64,000 bases of DNA from Solea solea (Eukaryota > Chordata > Actinopteri > Pleuronectiformes > Soleidae): positions 18,037,680 to 18,101,679 of the forward strand of contig NC_081141.1 of NCBI RefSeq assembly GCF_958295425.1, read 5' to 3'. The notes beneath the pieces are model-generated. The model was not told where the DNA came from. It was given only the letters and a program-made list of their open reading frames with translations, and did no database searches. Position numbers and translations under genes: made by a program. Below, piece after piece: positions 35,495 through 46,700 of this stretch. Each line of letters starts with the position of its first letter. Positions within the stretch are counted from its first letter, which is position 1.

Positions 35495-36669
35495 ATGTCA
35501 CGGATTTTCACGTCCTTCAGATTTGTGTTTCATGAATCCTGGCCGCTCGCGTTGAGGAATGGAAGCTGTCCCAGTAGGTCTCCTCTTCTCAGAGCGCCCC
35601 CTGCTGGACTGACCTATGTTTCTGCGGCCGGTAAAAAGGACTTGTTGGACCTTCCTGTCCTAAATGAGGACGAGTTCGAGGAGCAGTTTGTGAGAGGATC
35701 TGGACCCGGGGGTCAGGCCACCAACAAAACCAGCAACTGTGTGGTGCTCAAGCACATCCCCACTGGGATAGTAGTGAAGGTAAATATGTCTTATATAGTC
35801 TTGTATAAAGTACGTAAAAGGGATACTTGAGTAAATGCAAAAATATCTTACCAGAAAATTACTTTGGTAGAAGTTTAAGTCACTTTTTTATAACGTTACT
35901 TAGGTAAAAGTCTTGAATTATATGACGTTTACTCTACTGAAGTATCAAAAGTAAGAATTGAGCCATGGAAGCTCAGTGGTGGGACGAGTTGTCTTTCAAC
36001 TGGAAGGTTGTGGGTTCAATTTCTGGCTCTCCTAGTCCATGTGTCATTGAGCAAGACACTAGACACAAACTTTCAACACACAAATTTCACTCTGATGCAA
36101 GTTTGTGTTTGTGACCAAAGTTCATCTAGAAATTGTACTTGACATAATTACAATAAGAATACATACATGGCCAGTAAAATCATTCAGGAAGGTGGTATAG
36201 AACAGCTACAGCAACCAAGAACATTCGCAGTAAATCTTAAATACCTAAAGTTAAATTGGTGAACACTGAAACCATCTCCATCATCATCGTTTTGTATGTT
36301 TTTGTTTTCATCCTTCTATTGTGATTAATGTGTAGTGTTATGAAACTAAGCCCACAATTTCCACATGTATGGACAATAAATAATTTTTATTATATAACGA
36401 CTATGTCTCTTTAATCTTTTGTTTCATGTCCTTTTCAGTGCCATCAAACCAGATCTGTGGAGATAAATCGAAAGCGTGCCCGAGAAATTATGAGAGAGAA
36501 ACTTGATGTTGCAGATAAAGGAGAACTCAGCGAAGTTCTTTTAAAGAAGAAGGAGTCTGTGCTGAGGAAACAAGATAAGAAGAAGAAAGCACACGAGAAT
36601 CTGGAGAGAAAGAAACAGTATAAAGAAGCACTGGTCGCAGACTCCAAACATGGGAATGACACCGTTTAA
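35495..36669 (+). CDS. mtrfr: Mitochondrial translation release factor in rescue (C12orf65 orthologue)
   Basis: Two coding exons, 35495-35779 (95 codons) and 36439-36669 (76 codons plus TAA), join in phase 0 across a GT-AG intron to give 171 aa, close to the 166 aa of the human protein. The N-terminal ~45 residues are Arg- and Ser-rich with few acidic residues, as in a mitochondrial presequence. The release-factor catalytic loop reads [20 protein letters not shown], with GGQ at residues 72-74. The C-terminus is a highly basic helix ([28 protein letters not shown]), as needed to reach stalled mitochondrial large subunits. In human the protein frees peptidyl-tRNA from split mitoribosomes with MTRES1. 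All key residues are intact. The intron carries a tRNA-derived SINE. Confidence 0.95.
35962..36130 (+). mobile_element. tRNA-derived SINE in the mtrfr intron
   Basis: An A box (AGCTCAGTGGTGGGACG) and a B box (GGTTCAATTTC) sit about 45 bases apart in a tRNA-like head, followed by GAGCAAGACACTAGACAC, a typical fish SINE body. It lies in the sense direction inside the only coding intron of mtrfr. Confidence 0.75.
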
Positions 36670-37560
36670 ATGTGTCAATGTTTAAATATAGAAATGTCAT
36701 GTACTTTATGTTTGTTAAAGATAGAGTAACATAACTTGGAATGGCCATTGGTCTTTCTTTTATATAACTTAATCATGCAAAGTGGTGTTAAACAGAACTT
36801 CACATGATAAAAGAAAGGAGGATATTAATATTTGGTTACTCTGTCAATTATTTTTTTGTTTAAAAATAAATGTCAGAAAATGTTGGAAAAAAATGTTGAT
36901 TATTATTATCAAAACCTGTAAATGATTTATTTTTCTTCAACTGTTATCTGGTGATGGTCTGTGTAACTTCTGACCTTTTGAACACTCAACTTTTTTATGG
37001 TGAAATAATTCATTTTCTCCAGTAATAATAATAACTTGCATAACTAATAATCAGTCCTCATTGAGAAAAAATTAACACAGTTGGCAAACACAATTCAGAC
37101 CCCCAGGACCTGCTAGTCCCGTGACCTGGATAAGCAATAGAAAACAACAAGAACAAGAAAAGATTAATTAAAACTGTATTATTGCTATTACTACTAGTGG
37201 TAGTATATTTACTTTTCTATATTGTATTCATTACTATTATTCATAAAATTATTTAATTATTTAATTTAATGACAATTTGATTCTACTATACTTATGTGAT
37301 TTATATATAATGTGACACTGCTGTACCATACTGCCTATATATTTTATATATGTTATAGGCTGATATAGAATATCCCTTATCTCTTGGTCATTTAAGTAGA
37401 AAAAGTATTTGATTTGATGACTCAATTTGTGTTTGATTGCCATCAAAAGTTATAAATAACTGAAGACACGTAAATCCAAAACACATTAAATTTAAACGAT
37501 ACATATAAATGATTTGATACATTCAAACGTTACCGTGGTTTTTATTCTTAAAATGATCCG
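36670..37560. other. mtrfr 3' region and gap before kmt5a
   Basis: A polyadenylation signal AATAAA lies at 36865-36870, about 200 bases after the stop. It sits within a degraded hAT-like MITE block (CTGTCAATTA, AAATGTCAGAAAATGTTGG). The rest is A/T-rich and I see no gene. Confidence 0.5.
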
Positions 37561-37809
37561 TTTACTGTTTGATTACGCTGCCCGGACCAATATGGCGGCG
37601 ACGTAAATGCATACGTCTACGTACGTGCCCCTCCCCTAGTGTACGAAATCAGCCAATGAGCGCAGCGGTACGGTTTTTAAATCGACCACCTTCTCACCGT
37701 TTAACTCAGCGGTGCTGCACCGATGTGAGTCGTTGTGGGAAATAGTGAGTTTTTGATACGAGGCGACACTGAACAACAGACTTTGTCACCAACGACTTTA
37801 CAGACTGAC
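37561..37809 (+). promoter_or_regulatory. kmt5a: kmt5a promoter and 5' UTR
   Basis: A CpG-containing stretch has a CCAAT followed by ATGGCGGCGAC (37587-37601), a good YY1-type element. A second CCAAT box (GCCAATGAG) lies near 37651, and CCCCTCCCC near 37627. TTTTTAAATCG near 37674 might act as a weak cell-cycle CHR element, which would suit a cell-cycle gene. Factor binding is inferred. Confidence 0.5.
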
Positions 37810-40800
37810 ATGGCAAAAGGTAAAACTTGGTAAAAAACTTGTCCAATGCACGCGTTCTGTACTGCTGACGTCATGTATTCTACAGTAATTAATGTGTAGC
37901 ACAGCTGTAACAGCTGATATTACCCTGCGTAATTAGAGGACTAAAGTTGGTTTGTTTACAAAATAAAGGTCACATTTGAATAGTGTTACATGAATTACAG
38001 AGCAGCCTAACTGTGTGTGTTATTTTCCACGTTTTAAAGGGAAGAAAAACGCACAGAGAACTGTTGAACACAAAGTCGCTTCACAGACTTCAGAGACAAA
38101 GGAAAACAAACCGGCGACTAACAAGGTACGTGACGTCTTATTGTCTGTTTTTACTGCCCAGAAGTTTCTATGTTGCTGTAAAGAATACACTTATGTAACA
38201 TGGAGGAAAGGAAACGTCTCTGATATTATCATTCATAAATTACAGGACGCTTCCTGCTGTTTGTAGTCACAGTTGCCCAGACTCCTTACTGACCCTCACT
38301 AATTAAAGATTAATATTCACCTGTGGAAAGACAATATACCCATGTGAACACCACAGAGTAAACATTGTATAAACCAGTGAGCAGCATACACTAACACTAC
38401 ATGTATTAAAAACCAGGACTGAACTACTAAAGTACACACTCCAGCTTCAGTCATTTACAAGTTAAAATCACGATGTGAAACAATAAGCAGTTTGCAAATA
38501 GCCTTGGCTGCAATTTAATCCATGTTCTTTGCTAAATTAAAATGCAGCAAATTTTCACCCTTGCCTTGAAGTACAGCACTAGTTAATATTTTGACATTAT
38601 CTCATGGAAATGGTTGTTCTTGGGCATATGAGCTCTCAAGTAGGGCTGCAAAGACTAAATTAATCAACTATTATGATAATTAATCATAATAGTTGTTTTT
38701 TGTTCCTTAAATGTGAATGTCTTCTGGTTTCTTTGCTCCTTCTATAAGAAAGAAATGATTAAAACTGAATAATTTTTTGTGTTTGTGGACAAAACAAGAC
38801 ATTCAAGAACATAATTTCCAGGATTGGTAAACACAACATTTTACAGACCAAACAAGTACTGAATTAGTCAAGAAAATAATCAATTATTAATAATGATTAA
38901 TTAAATATTAATATTTTATTAATAAATTATGAAAATAATCACAGCCCTACTCTCGAGTATATTAATATAGATACAGGCTTATGTAAAACAAACATTGAGG
39001 GGCTTGCTTTCTATCGTGTGGATGCACACTCCATTTCCCTGTGCACTTTGATTTAGTTAATGGTGAGTTCTATGCTTTCTAACATTAGGAGAAAATGCTT
39101 TCTGTTAGACTGGATGTGTATTTGCTGCAGCACTTGTTTTCCTCTTACGAGAGTCTGGTAAGTCCGTGTCTGTTTGGCACATGTTGGTGCACGATGACAC
39201 CTTGAGAAATAAAACATTACTTGCTTAACTTGGTGGACAGAAAGTGTTATATTCAGCCGGAGAAACCATACTTAAATTTATCTACGTGAGGCATTGTTTA
39301 GGTACTACAGTCGGGTGTAAACCTGTTACCATGGAGACTGCCAGTTAACGATCTTTTTGCTTCAGTCTGCTTTTTCAGCAATCAGTGCTAAGAGTCTTGA
39401 AGTCATGTGCATCATCTTGGATTTGGCCCAGCTTTACCGTTTCATCAATTTGAAATCTTTTGTGTGTTTTTCAGGATTGCATTGGTAAAGTACAATCGAT
39501 AATCCAGTGTCTACGGAGTCCGAGTAAACCTCGATCCCCTCTGAGTGACAGTTCAAGCATGTTGATCCAGGAAGGTAATGAATCTGAATCTGTGGCTCAT
39601 CCTGACACGTCAAAGCTGAAAAAAGGTGAATCCCTTTTTAAAACTAGTACAAACTAATGTGACGCTAATGCTCTGTGGTCATTTATAATACATGTTATCT
39701 ACCAGTCACTTTCTTCTGTCTACACTTGTGTTACCGTGTGCTCAGCAGATCCTTGTGTACCACAGGAAAAAAAAATCATGTGAATGGCAGCAGTGTTTAC
39801 TGACATTCTCTCTTAAGACACATCTTCTTTGTTTTTGAAAAATGTCAATCTCTAGATTAAGGCTTGGGAGGTGGGGACAGCTGCTAATGTCATTCTGTGT
39901 GCCTTCCTCAACTTTTTAAGATGCACCTAAAGAAGTGAAACGCGATAGTTGTGAGTCCAAAGAGCAGAAGGCTGAAATGCCTTGTCACAGTCATGGGACC
40001 AGAGAGCAATTCACTGACCAGCCCGATCAGAAAGAGACAAGCACTTACACAAACCAGGTCAGGTCTGCAGCAGACGGCAAAGTTTCAGCGTCCAAACCTC
40101 GCAGCAGAACTGGTCACAGAGGTGGAACAAAAAAGTGAGTGCGCAAAGCAAACATTGGTGTATAAAAAAAAAAAAAAAAAAGGACGCCGGACACTTGAAC
40201 AGCCACATTAAGAGTCCTAATCTCATTACTTTGATAATGTCTCTTTTCAGGACAGATAATAAAGCTTCCCAAAACAGAAAGGTCACAGACTACTTTCCAA
40301 TACGAAGAAGTAACAGGAAAACTATGGCAGAACTAAAGGTTTGTGAAAAGAGAAAACACTTGATAAGCAGACTACACATTGCTCTCAATAGTATATCACT
40401 TTTGCTATATATGCACTTTAAAAAAAATAGCACTTTTTCTGTGTGAAATCATGTCAAGATTATGCAACTACATACAATTATTTAAACTCTCAACAGAGTG
40501 AAGAACACAAACATCTTGACGACCTGATAAAGAATGGCAGTGAAGATGGAATGCAGGTGACATTTAATGATTTGAATGTTGTTGTTTTTTTAAGTTGAGA
40601 ACACACAAGTATTTGTGACAATTTCTTGTCCTTTTTTTGACAAATACAACAAAACAATTCCCACATGTGAAGCTTTACACAAATGTGATTTTTGACTGTC
40701 AACAGGTGAAACACATAGAAGGAAAAGGAAGAGGGGTGTTTGCTGTCAAAGACTTCAAAAAAGGAGAGTTTGTTGTGGAGTACCATGGAGACCTACTGGA

Positions 40801-42042
40801 ACTAGCAGAGGCTAAATTAAGAGAGGCCCAGTATGCTGAGGATCCCTTAACAGGCTGTTACATGTACTACTTCCAATATCAAACTAAAACATACTGGTAA
40901 GTTAAAAAATCACCACATGGATTGACACGTTATCTTAAACATTCCATTTGTTCATCCGTGATGTTTGGAAATCATTAATTGTGATGGGATTTATTGGGCT
41001 GAGGCAACATCCATAACAAATTTAAAAAATGCATAAATTCTGCATTCTGAAAAGAAATGCTGTCAGCTCCAAGGCTGTTTTTTTTTGTCTGGATGACGTA
41101 GGTACCCTTTATCTACTTTTTACTTACTTACTTTCACCTCAATGCCAGTCTTAAAACAGAAATCCTTGCTCTGAATTTTGGCAATTGTTTTTTCCCCCCC
41201 TCACGTATTACTTCCTGAAACTAAAAAAACTGCAGAGGAGAGAATCAGCTTCCTGTTTACACTAGCAAATGTGATATACTATTTCAGGATTAAGTATGGA
41301 TGGAGATTGTTTATAATCCAGAGCCAAAAGTCCATACTACTACATTTGCATTTTAAAAAGGGGTTTAAAAAAAATATCAATTTACTGTAGTTTTTTACTG
41401 TAGAATTAATTATCAACTATTTTGAGAATCGATTTATGGGTTTATGGGCTTTAAATGTTAATATTTTCTGGTGTCTTTGCTTCGTAAAAGAAAAGTTATT
41501 AAAACTAAATAATTTGTAGACAAAAATAAGACATTCGAAAACATAATTTCCAGGTTTTGTAAACACCAATCAACACTTTTCAACCGTGTCTGACAATTGC
41601 TCAACTGAAAATAATCACGTATGAAAATAATCATTCAACCCTGATCAAAATACTGTCAATGTTGTCTTCCTTTTCTACGAAACATTTTTGTTTTCAAACA
41701 AATAGTCCAAAAAACCTCTTGGTTTTAGACTTGGTTAGTCTCTTGTAAAATCCTTTCTAGGCTTTTTTGGTCTTGAACTGCCCATCTTGTGTTTTTTTAA
41801 GTTTAATTTGTATTTATTGATTAAATTACAGTGTAGATGCCACAAAGGAAACAAGTCGGCTTGGAAGACTTGTTAACCACAGTAAAAACGGCAACTGCCA
41901 GACGCGGCTTCACGCCATCGATGGAACCCCACATTTGATCCTGGTGGCCTCCAAAGACATTGAGGCAGAGGAGGAGCTGCTGTATGACTACGGCGACCGG
42001 AGTAAAGCCTCCATCATGGCTCACCCTTGGCTCAAACACTGA
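37810..42042 (+). CDS. kmt5a: N-lysine methyltransferase KMT5A (SETD8/PR-Set7), H4K20 monomethylase
   Basis: Eight coding exons: 37810-37819, 38040-38125, 39475-39625 (or ending at 39574), 39921-40134, 40251-40338, 40497-40556, 40706-40896 and 41832-42042. The phases agree throughout and give 336 aa (319 with the short exon 3). The N-terminal half is a poorly conserved, basic, Ser-rich linker. Exon 5 encodes QNRKVTDYFPIRRSNRK, matching the PCNA-dependent CRL4-Cdt2 degron of human KMT5A. The SET domain begins at KGRGVFAVKDFKKGEFVVEYHGDL, then GCYMYYFQY, NHSKNGNC and ELLYDYGDRSKASI, and ends HPWLKH. All substrate and AdoMet motifs are present. The enzyme monomethylates histone H4 Lys20 in chromatin, tied to S phase and mitosis. 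Whether this is the teleost aa or ab copy is not decided. Polyadenylation signal AATAAA is at 42382-42387. Confidence 0.95.
38641..38949. mobile_element. Foldback hAT-like MITE in kmt5a intron 2
   Basis: The ends are TAGGGCTGCA and ACAGCCCTA, flanked by CTCTCAAG (38633-38640) and CTCTCGAG (38950-38957), an 8-bp duplication with one mismatch. The interior is the inverted form of the same family (AATGTCTTCTGGTTTCTTTG, TTTGTGGACAAAACAAGACA). Confidence 0.85.
41395..41645. mobile_element. Degraded hAT-like MITE in kmt5a intron 7
   Basis: It has the family blocks AATATTTTCTGGTGTCTTTG, GTAGACAAAAATAAGACATTC and AATTTCCAGGTTTTG, and ends near AAAATAATCATTCAACCCTG. The terminal GGGCTGCA is decayed. 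Confidence 0.6.
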
Positions 42043-43257
42043 AGTGTTATGTATTTGAGATGAATTGGTGCTCTCTGATGTCCTGTTTTTTTTTTTTTTG
42101 TAAAAAGATGCTGTAGATGAGCAGTCCACAACATTTTTTAATTAGGATGAAAAAAAGAAGAGAAATTAGTTTTAAATGGATGCTAAAGCTTCAGCTTGTG
42201 AAACATGTATTTTTTTGCAACAGCTTTTATAACCTTTTATATTTTTTCTTATCTATATGTAGCAGATTTAATATTGGAAGAGGATTTCCCCCCTGGAGAG
42301 TTAGTTTCCTTTTTCTATTAACTATAACTGTAATATTCATTTCTGCTAATTGTAAATTATTACCTGTGCTGTAAATTGAAGAATAAACAGTTCAGCTCAT
42401 TCCAGCTGTCGTGTTATCAACAGTAAAGAAGGCCTGGAAACAATGTGAACTGTGTTGCTTTAAGATGACACACAGATTGCACTTGATGTCATTTTAACAA
42501 TCCAACAGCTGTGGAATGAAGTGACTTCACACAGTGAATGACTTTCATTAACAGAGTATATTGTTAATTGTTATTGTGCCAGAGTTATAAAAACATGCAT
42601 TATGTAGTGGAACGGCAAATATTAAATTACCTCAGCTAAGTGCAAGCAGGCTGAGTTGACTACTGTAGACTTCTTTGCAACAACGTAGTAGTATAGTTTT
42701 TGATTAAGTTAGATTTGGAACGCATTAGACTAAATTAAATCAAAGTCAATTCTGTCCATCTTCTTTACTGTGCTCCCTACATCCATGCAAAACTTGAGAG
42801 AAGTCATGCATTATGAGTCTGGTTTAGGACTTGAATAACAAAATTATTATGATTTCATCATAATTTTGTGATGTGGCCCTTCTCCCTGTCTTTGACGATA
42901 GAGGGAGGTGTGTTTTAAATTACATGAAGACTTAATTTCAAGCCTAAAAATAGACCCATAACTTAATTTAAAAGTGAATGCATCCGCCGTAACTGCCAAC
43001 AGCAACTAGATAATACTTTTCCAGTTTCAATTTGATAACTTCATCAAACCTGTATGCAAAATATACATTTGAACCAAACTCGATTATTATACAACATTTT
43101 TAGGCTACAATAACCAGTTAAAAATACAGTGCTTGTTAGATTGAGAAATGCACATAGTAAAAAATAGTCAATATAGGAGTTGACTGATGAGAAAATTGTC
43201 CCGACAAATCCTGTTTGTCTTCTACATCATCAGTTTCCTTGTGAAAGGTTTTTTTTC
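42043..43257. other. kmt5a 3' UTR and convergent gap to rilpl2
   Basis: The kmt5a 3' UTR runs to shortly after the AATAAA at 42382-42387. The remaining 0.85 kb separates the tail-to-tail genes kmt5a and rilpl2 and should hold the rilpl2 3' UTR, though no clear minus-strand AATAAA was found. An imperfect hairpin (ACAAAATTAT with inverted ATAATTTTGT) lies at about 42839-42870. No other gene is seen. Confidence 0.5.
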
Positions 43258-46200
43258 TTATTTTCGCCTGAATGAAAACCTAAGAAAAGAAAAGGCCCAG
43301 AGTTAGTTGAAGGGGTTTGTCGGTGGATGAACGTGGAACAGAGACGAAGAAATAAAGGCAAGGCAGACTGTAATTACTGACAACAGTCTGGCAGACAAAC
43401 TACCAATCTCCAAATTCTGTCTTTCCCCTCATTCAGCCCTCACACAAACATTCACAGCATCAGCACAAATTCATTTGGTCACAAGTAAATCATTAGGACA
43501 CGGACTGTGAGAACAATCCTTCTCTTCGCTCACTTCAGCGTCATGTGGCTGCTGCTGCAGTTTTTCTTGAAACCTTGCCATCACTGTGTAGCTAAACAAA
43601 CAAATTTTATTTTTTCGCAGATTACATCCCGTTTGCTTGCACAATCCAGCCTGTTACTCACAGTTTTCCTATGCTCGTCTTCTCTTCTTTTGCATTATTT
43701 GCTGGCGATGGACTGTGCTCCGTCGCTGCTGGCGTCTCCAGATCTACTTCCACCATGGCTGGTTCAGCCTGTGGCAGAATCCCACTGCAGAGCAAAGTAG
43801 TGGCATACATTACAATCGGTGTGTAGTGGCTGTGTGCCTAGTTTCAATGTCAGACTAGGCCACTTCATCTGCAGTAGGATGTGTATGCTATATTTATCTA
43901 AGATATTAACATTAATAAGTAACTATAACTATAAGTAACTATAGCCACACATACTGTAACCATTAACAACGTTTTAAGGAATTACAAACTACTCTGATCA
44001 ACAGACTTCATACTACATATGCACATGAACAGCCGAATAAAAGGGCTGATGCCGATAAATCATAACTACGATAAATATAAAACATGGCTCTCACACAGTG
44101 AAATAATTTTTGCAGAGTGCAGTGCAGATTTATATTTAGCAGATAAAACACCTTTTTCTATGTCGAAGATAGTAATGCATAATTATGTTGATGTTCACTT
44201 TGAAGCTCCACTCAATTACACCAGCTGTGTCACAGAAAGTCAATTCTACAACTGAAATTTAGAAAAGCTGCATAAATGTGGGCCTGATACAGTTATGGGC
44301 TATTTACTAAATTGGCAACAGAACAAATTTAGGATTTAAAAAGAGAAAAAGAAAAGATAAAATGGATAGGATGGTCCCTTTAACAAAATATCAGAGGCTT
44401 ATTAAAAGGTGCTCTTACAGCGAGGATTTCATCATGTTTGTGAGTATGGAACGATATCTTTAAACAGCCTGTTTAAAGACCATGTAAAACAAATTCAGAG
44501 ATTCTATTCTCAAATTGTAAATGTTAGACAATAGAGGCTGAGAACATGTGGGAAAAAAAATTACACTGGTGGAGTAAAGCACTATGACAAAATAAGAGAG
44601 TTGTGTCAGATAAATGCACACAGTCCTGGAGTGGAGTCGGTCGCTCACCTCTTGTAGAGCTGAAGCTCCTCCTGAGCCACCATGAGCTGAGCCTTCAGCT
44701 GGTTCCTCTCCTGCAGAACCTCCTTCAGCTCCTGCATGGTGAACCGCGGCCTGTTTGGGTCTGTCAGGTCCACCACCAGCTGGTTGGGTCCCGCTGTTTG
44801 CTTAGAGGCAGACAGAAAAGGCATCTTTAATACATCCATTCGTGTCTGGTATAAATGTTTGGCTATATATATCATAATCTTTAAGATCATTACATGTTCC
44901 TGTTATAAATGTAGAACACATTATTGTTTTAATGTGTTAAAATAAAACTGGTTTCCATTAAAATGTCTTTACAACAATGTTTTTGCAAATATGGTAACAG
45001 AAAATGTGATTAACTAACTCTGGGAGTTAGTTAATCAAAAGAAGCAGTAGGTGTAGCATAATTTAAAGTCACCACGGAAAAATAAGAAGGTGCAACTTGA
45101 TGACTTAAATAATGAGCACCAGTAGCTGTTGATATAGTTGCGTATTGTTGCAGCTTCCCATGTATTTTTGTGGTTGTAAGCAACGTCACTTGCAATTTAC
45201 ATCTTTGTCATTAAGAATTGTGCTTTTATTTTGTTAGATTACTGTCAAAATAATACGTCTTGTTAACGGATCTTGAATATGTGTTGAAAATAAAATAAAA
45301 ACACCTGCCCGTCGTTATCAAGTAATAATGACTTATTTCTGTATGTTTTTGTTTTTATAAATACAATAATATTGCATCATGAATACATTTATATTGTGAA
45401 CTATTTATTGTTCCATATCAAAACAAACTATTATTTTGAAATTATGTGAAATGTCATGTATTTTTCTCAAAAAGTATGACTTTTTTTCCCACTTGACTTA
45501 CCCCCTACTGACCACATTGAGTTTGAGATCCCTGGTTTATTTAATTTAATTCAATTCAAAAAACTTTTGTCCCCGGGGGGGCAACTAAAGGCACACAGGG
45601 CAGTTATACATAACAGATAGACGAGTTAACCCTTTTATGACCATCATGATAATTTGATTTTATGGTTGTTCAAAGAATGTTCAATGAGTAAGATACTTTC
45701 ACTATCAATATCTGGCAGTTATTCAACCTTTTAGGAATAACGGTGCTGAGAAGCTGACGTCACAAACGTGTGACGCGCTAGTGAATCTTGTCTGTGATTG
45801 GACGGTCGTTCCGCAGAAGTCCTGAGGGCTACTGTAATAACAAGTATATGGGCTCAAAGCTCTATGTGTGCCCCCTTAGAGTGTGCAAAAAAAGAGAGAG
45901 AGAGAATTTCCAATGCAGTGAAGCTGGAGTGACATTTTAGTTATGTGACAGGAACGTCCCTCAAGTAGGAAATCCCGACTTCTGACTATGACGGGGCCCC
46001 ATGCCTGTGTTTGGCTCCGGCCCTGAAAGTAAGTGGATCCGCCCGTGCACTCACCGTGCTCTGTCCGGAGGAGCTCTCCTTCACGATCCTGTCCAGTTCA
46101 CTCTTCAGGTTGTCCCGCTCCATTTTCATCTCCTCCAGAGACAAGTTGTACTTGTTGACCAGAGTTTCAAACATTTCCAAAACGCGGACTATCCTGAACT

Positions 46201-46351
46201 GCAGGTCCGACACTTCGTCCCCCGTGTTGCTAATCTTCAACAAATCCCGTCCGATCACGTACGAGATGTCATAAACATCTTCAACCGTGAGCTCAAACGC
46301 GTCTTTCTCAAAAGCCAGAGCGGGAGACGACGACTCCTCGCCGAAATCCAT
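43258..46351 (-). CDS. rilpl2: Rab-interacting lysosomal protein-like 2
   Basis: Four coding exons in gene order: 46351-46055 (99 codons), 44800-44649, 43784-43662 and 43279-43258. Phases agree and total 594 nt, giving 197 aa against 211 in human. The RH1 region reads FELTVEDVYDISYVIGRDLL and carries the helix that binds myosin Va in the family; a coiled coil follows (LEEMKMERDNLKSELDRIV). The RH2 motif LVVDLTDPNRPRFTMQELK binds Rab8/Rab10-type GTPases phosphorylated by LRRK2, and the key Arg-Pro-Arg is intact. The end reads KLFSFRRK, like the human KLFFFRSGK. An upstream in-frame stretch lacks an ATG (its first codon is GTG at 46405), so 46351 is the start. The last exon is only 7 codons plus stop. 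Confidence 0.93.
45540..45625. repeat. Interspersed repeat fragment (TTTGTCCCCGGGGG type)
   Basis: AAAACTTTTGTCCCCGGGGG, then GGCAACTAAAGGCACACAGG and GCAGTTATACATAACAGATAG, is a block common as the 3' part of fish transposable elements. It abuts the truncated piggyBac-like MITE in rilpl2 intron 1. Confidence 0.45.
45626..45845. mobile_element. Truncated inverted copy of the piggyBac-like MITE
   Basis: It begins TTAACCCTTTTATGACCATC, matching the right end of the 15738-16015 element read in reverse, and contains GATTGGACGGTCGTTCCGC and CCTGAGG, which match that element's interior in reverse complement. The far terminus is absent. It lies in intron 1 of rilpl2. Confidence 0.65.
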
Positions 46352-46700
46352 CACGGTGAACGAGGAGGCGACTCCTAAACACAAAGTTAACCTAGCTAAC
46401 TTCACTCTCTTCCACCAGCGACTAGCAACGAATCTTGTTTTAGAGCCGCAGATTGAGACTTTTTTTTCACTGGCAGAAGGTAACCAACTTCCAGAGGAGC
46501 AGCACTTCCCCCATCACTCAGCCGCCAATGGCGTGACTCAGTGAGCAGCAGAGGAGGGCAAAGTATCCTAGCGACAGGTGAGTACAAAGATCGTCTATGG
46601 ACGAAGAAAACTAACTCCACTCATCCACAGTGACAGCAGCTCACAATTGTTTCACTTCCGGTCAATCGGGCGCCTCGGAATCAGGTGAGAAACCACGTGA
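46352..46700 (-). promoter_or_regulatory. rilpl2: rilpl2 promoter and 5' UTR region
   Basis: On the minus strand CCGGAAGTG (about 46657-46649) is an ETS-type site. A CACGTG E-box occurs near 46694 within AATCACGTGGTT, similar to but not the full CLEAR (TFEB) element. The region is mixed GC content without a TATA box at a typical distance. Confidence 0.4.

Noticed and set aside
43507..43858. Two plus-strand open frames of 97 and 73 codons
   Set aside because: They overlap rilpl2 exon 3 on the opposite strand. The minus-strand reading matches the RILPL2 C-terminal region and splices in phase.
46001..46378. 125-codon plus-strand open frame
   Set aside because: Antisense shadow of rilpl2 exon 1.
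46352..46405. Longer Rilpl2 starting at 46405
   Set aside because: The codon at 46405-46403 is GTG, not ATG. The first ATG in frame is at 46351 in a good Kozak context, and the extra residues are not conserved.
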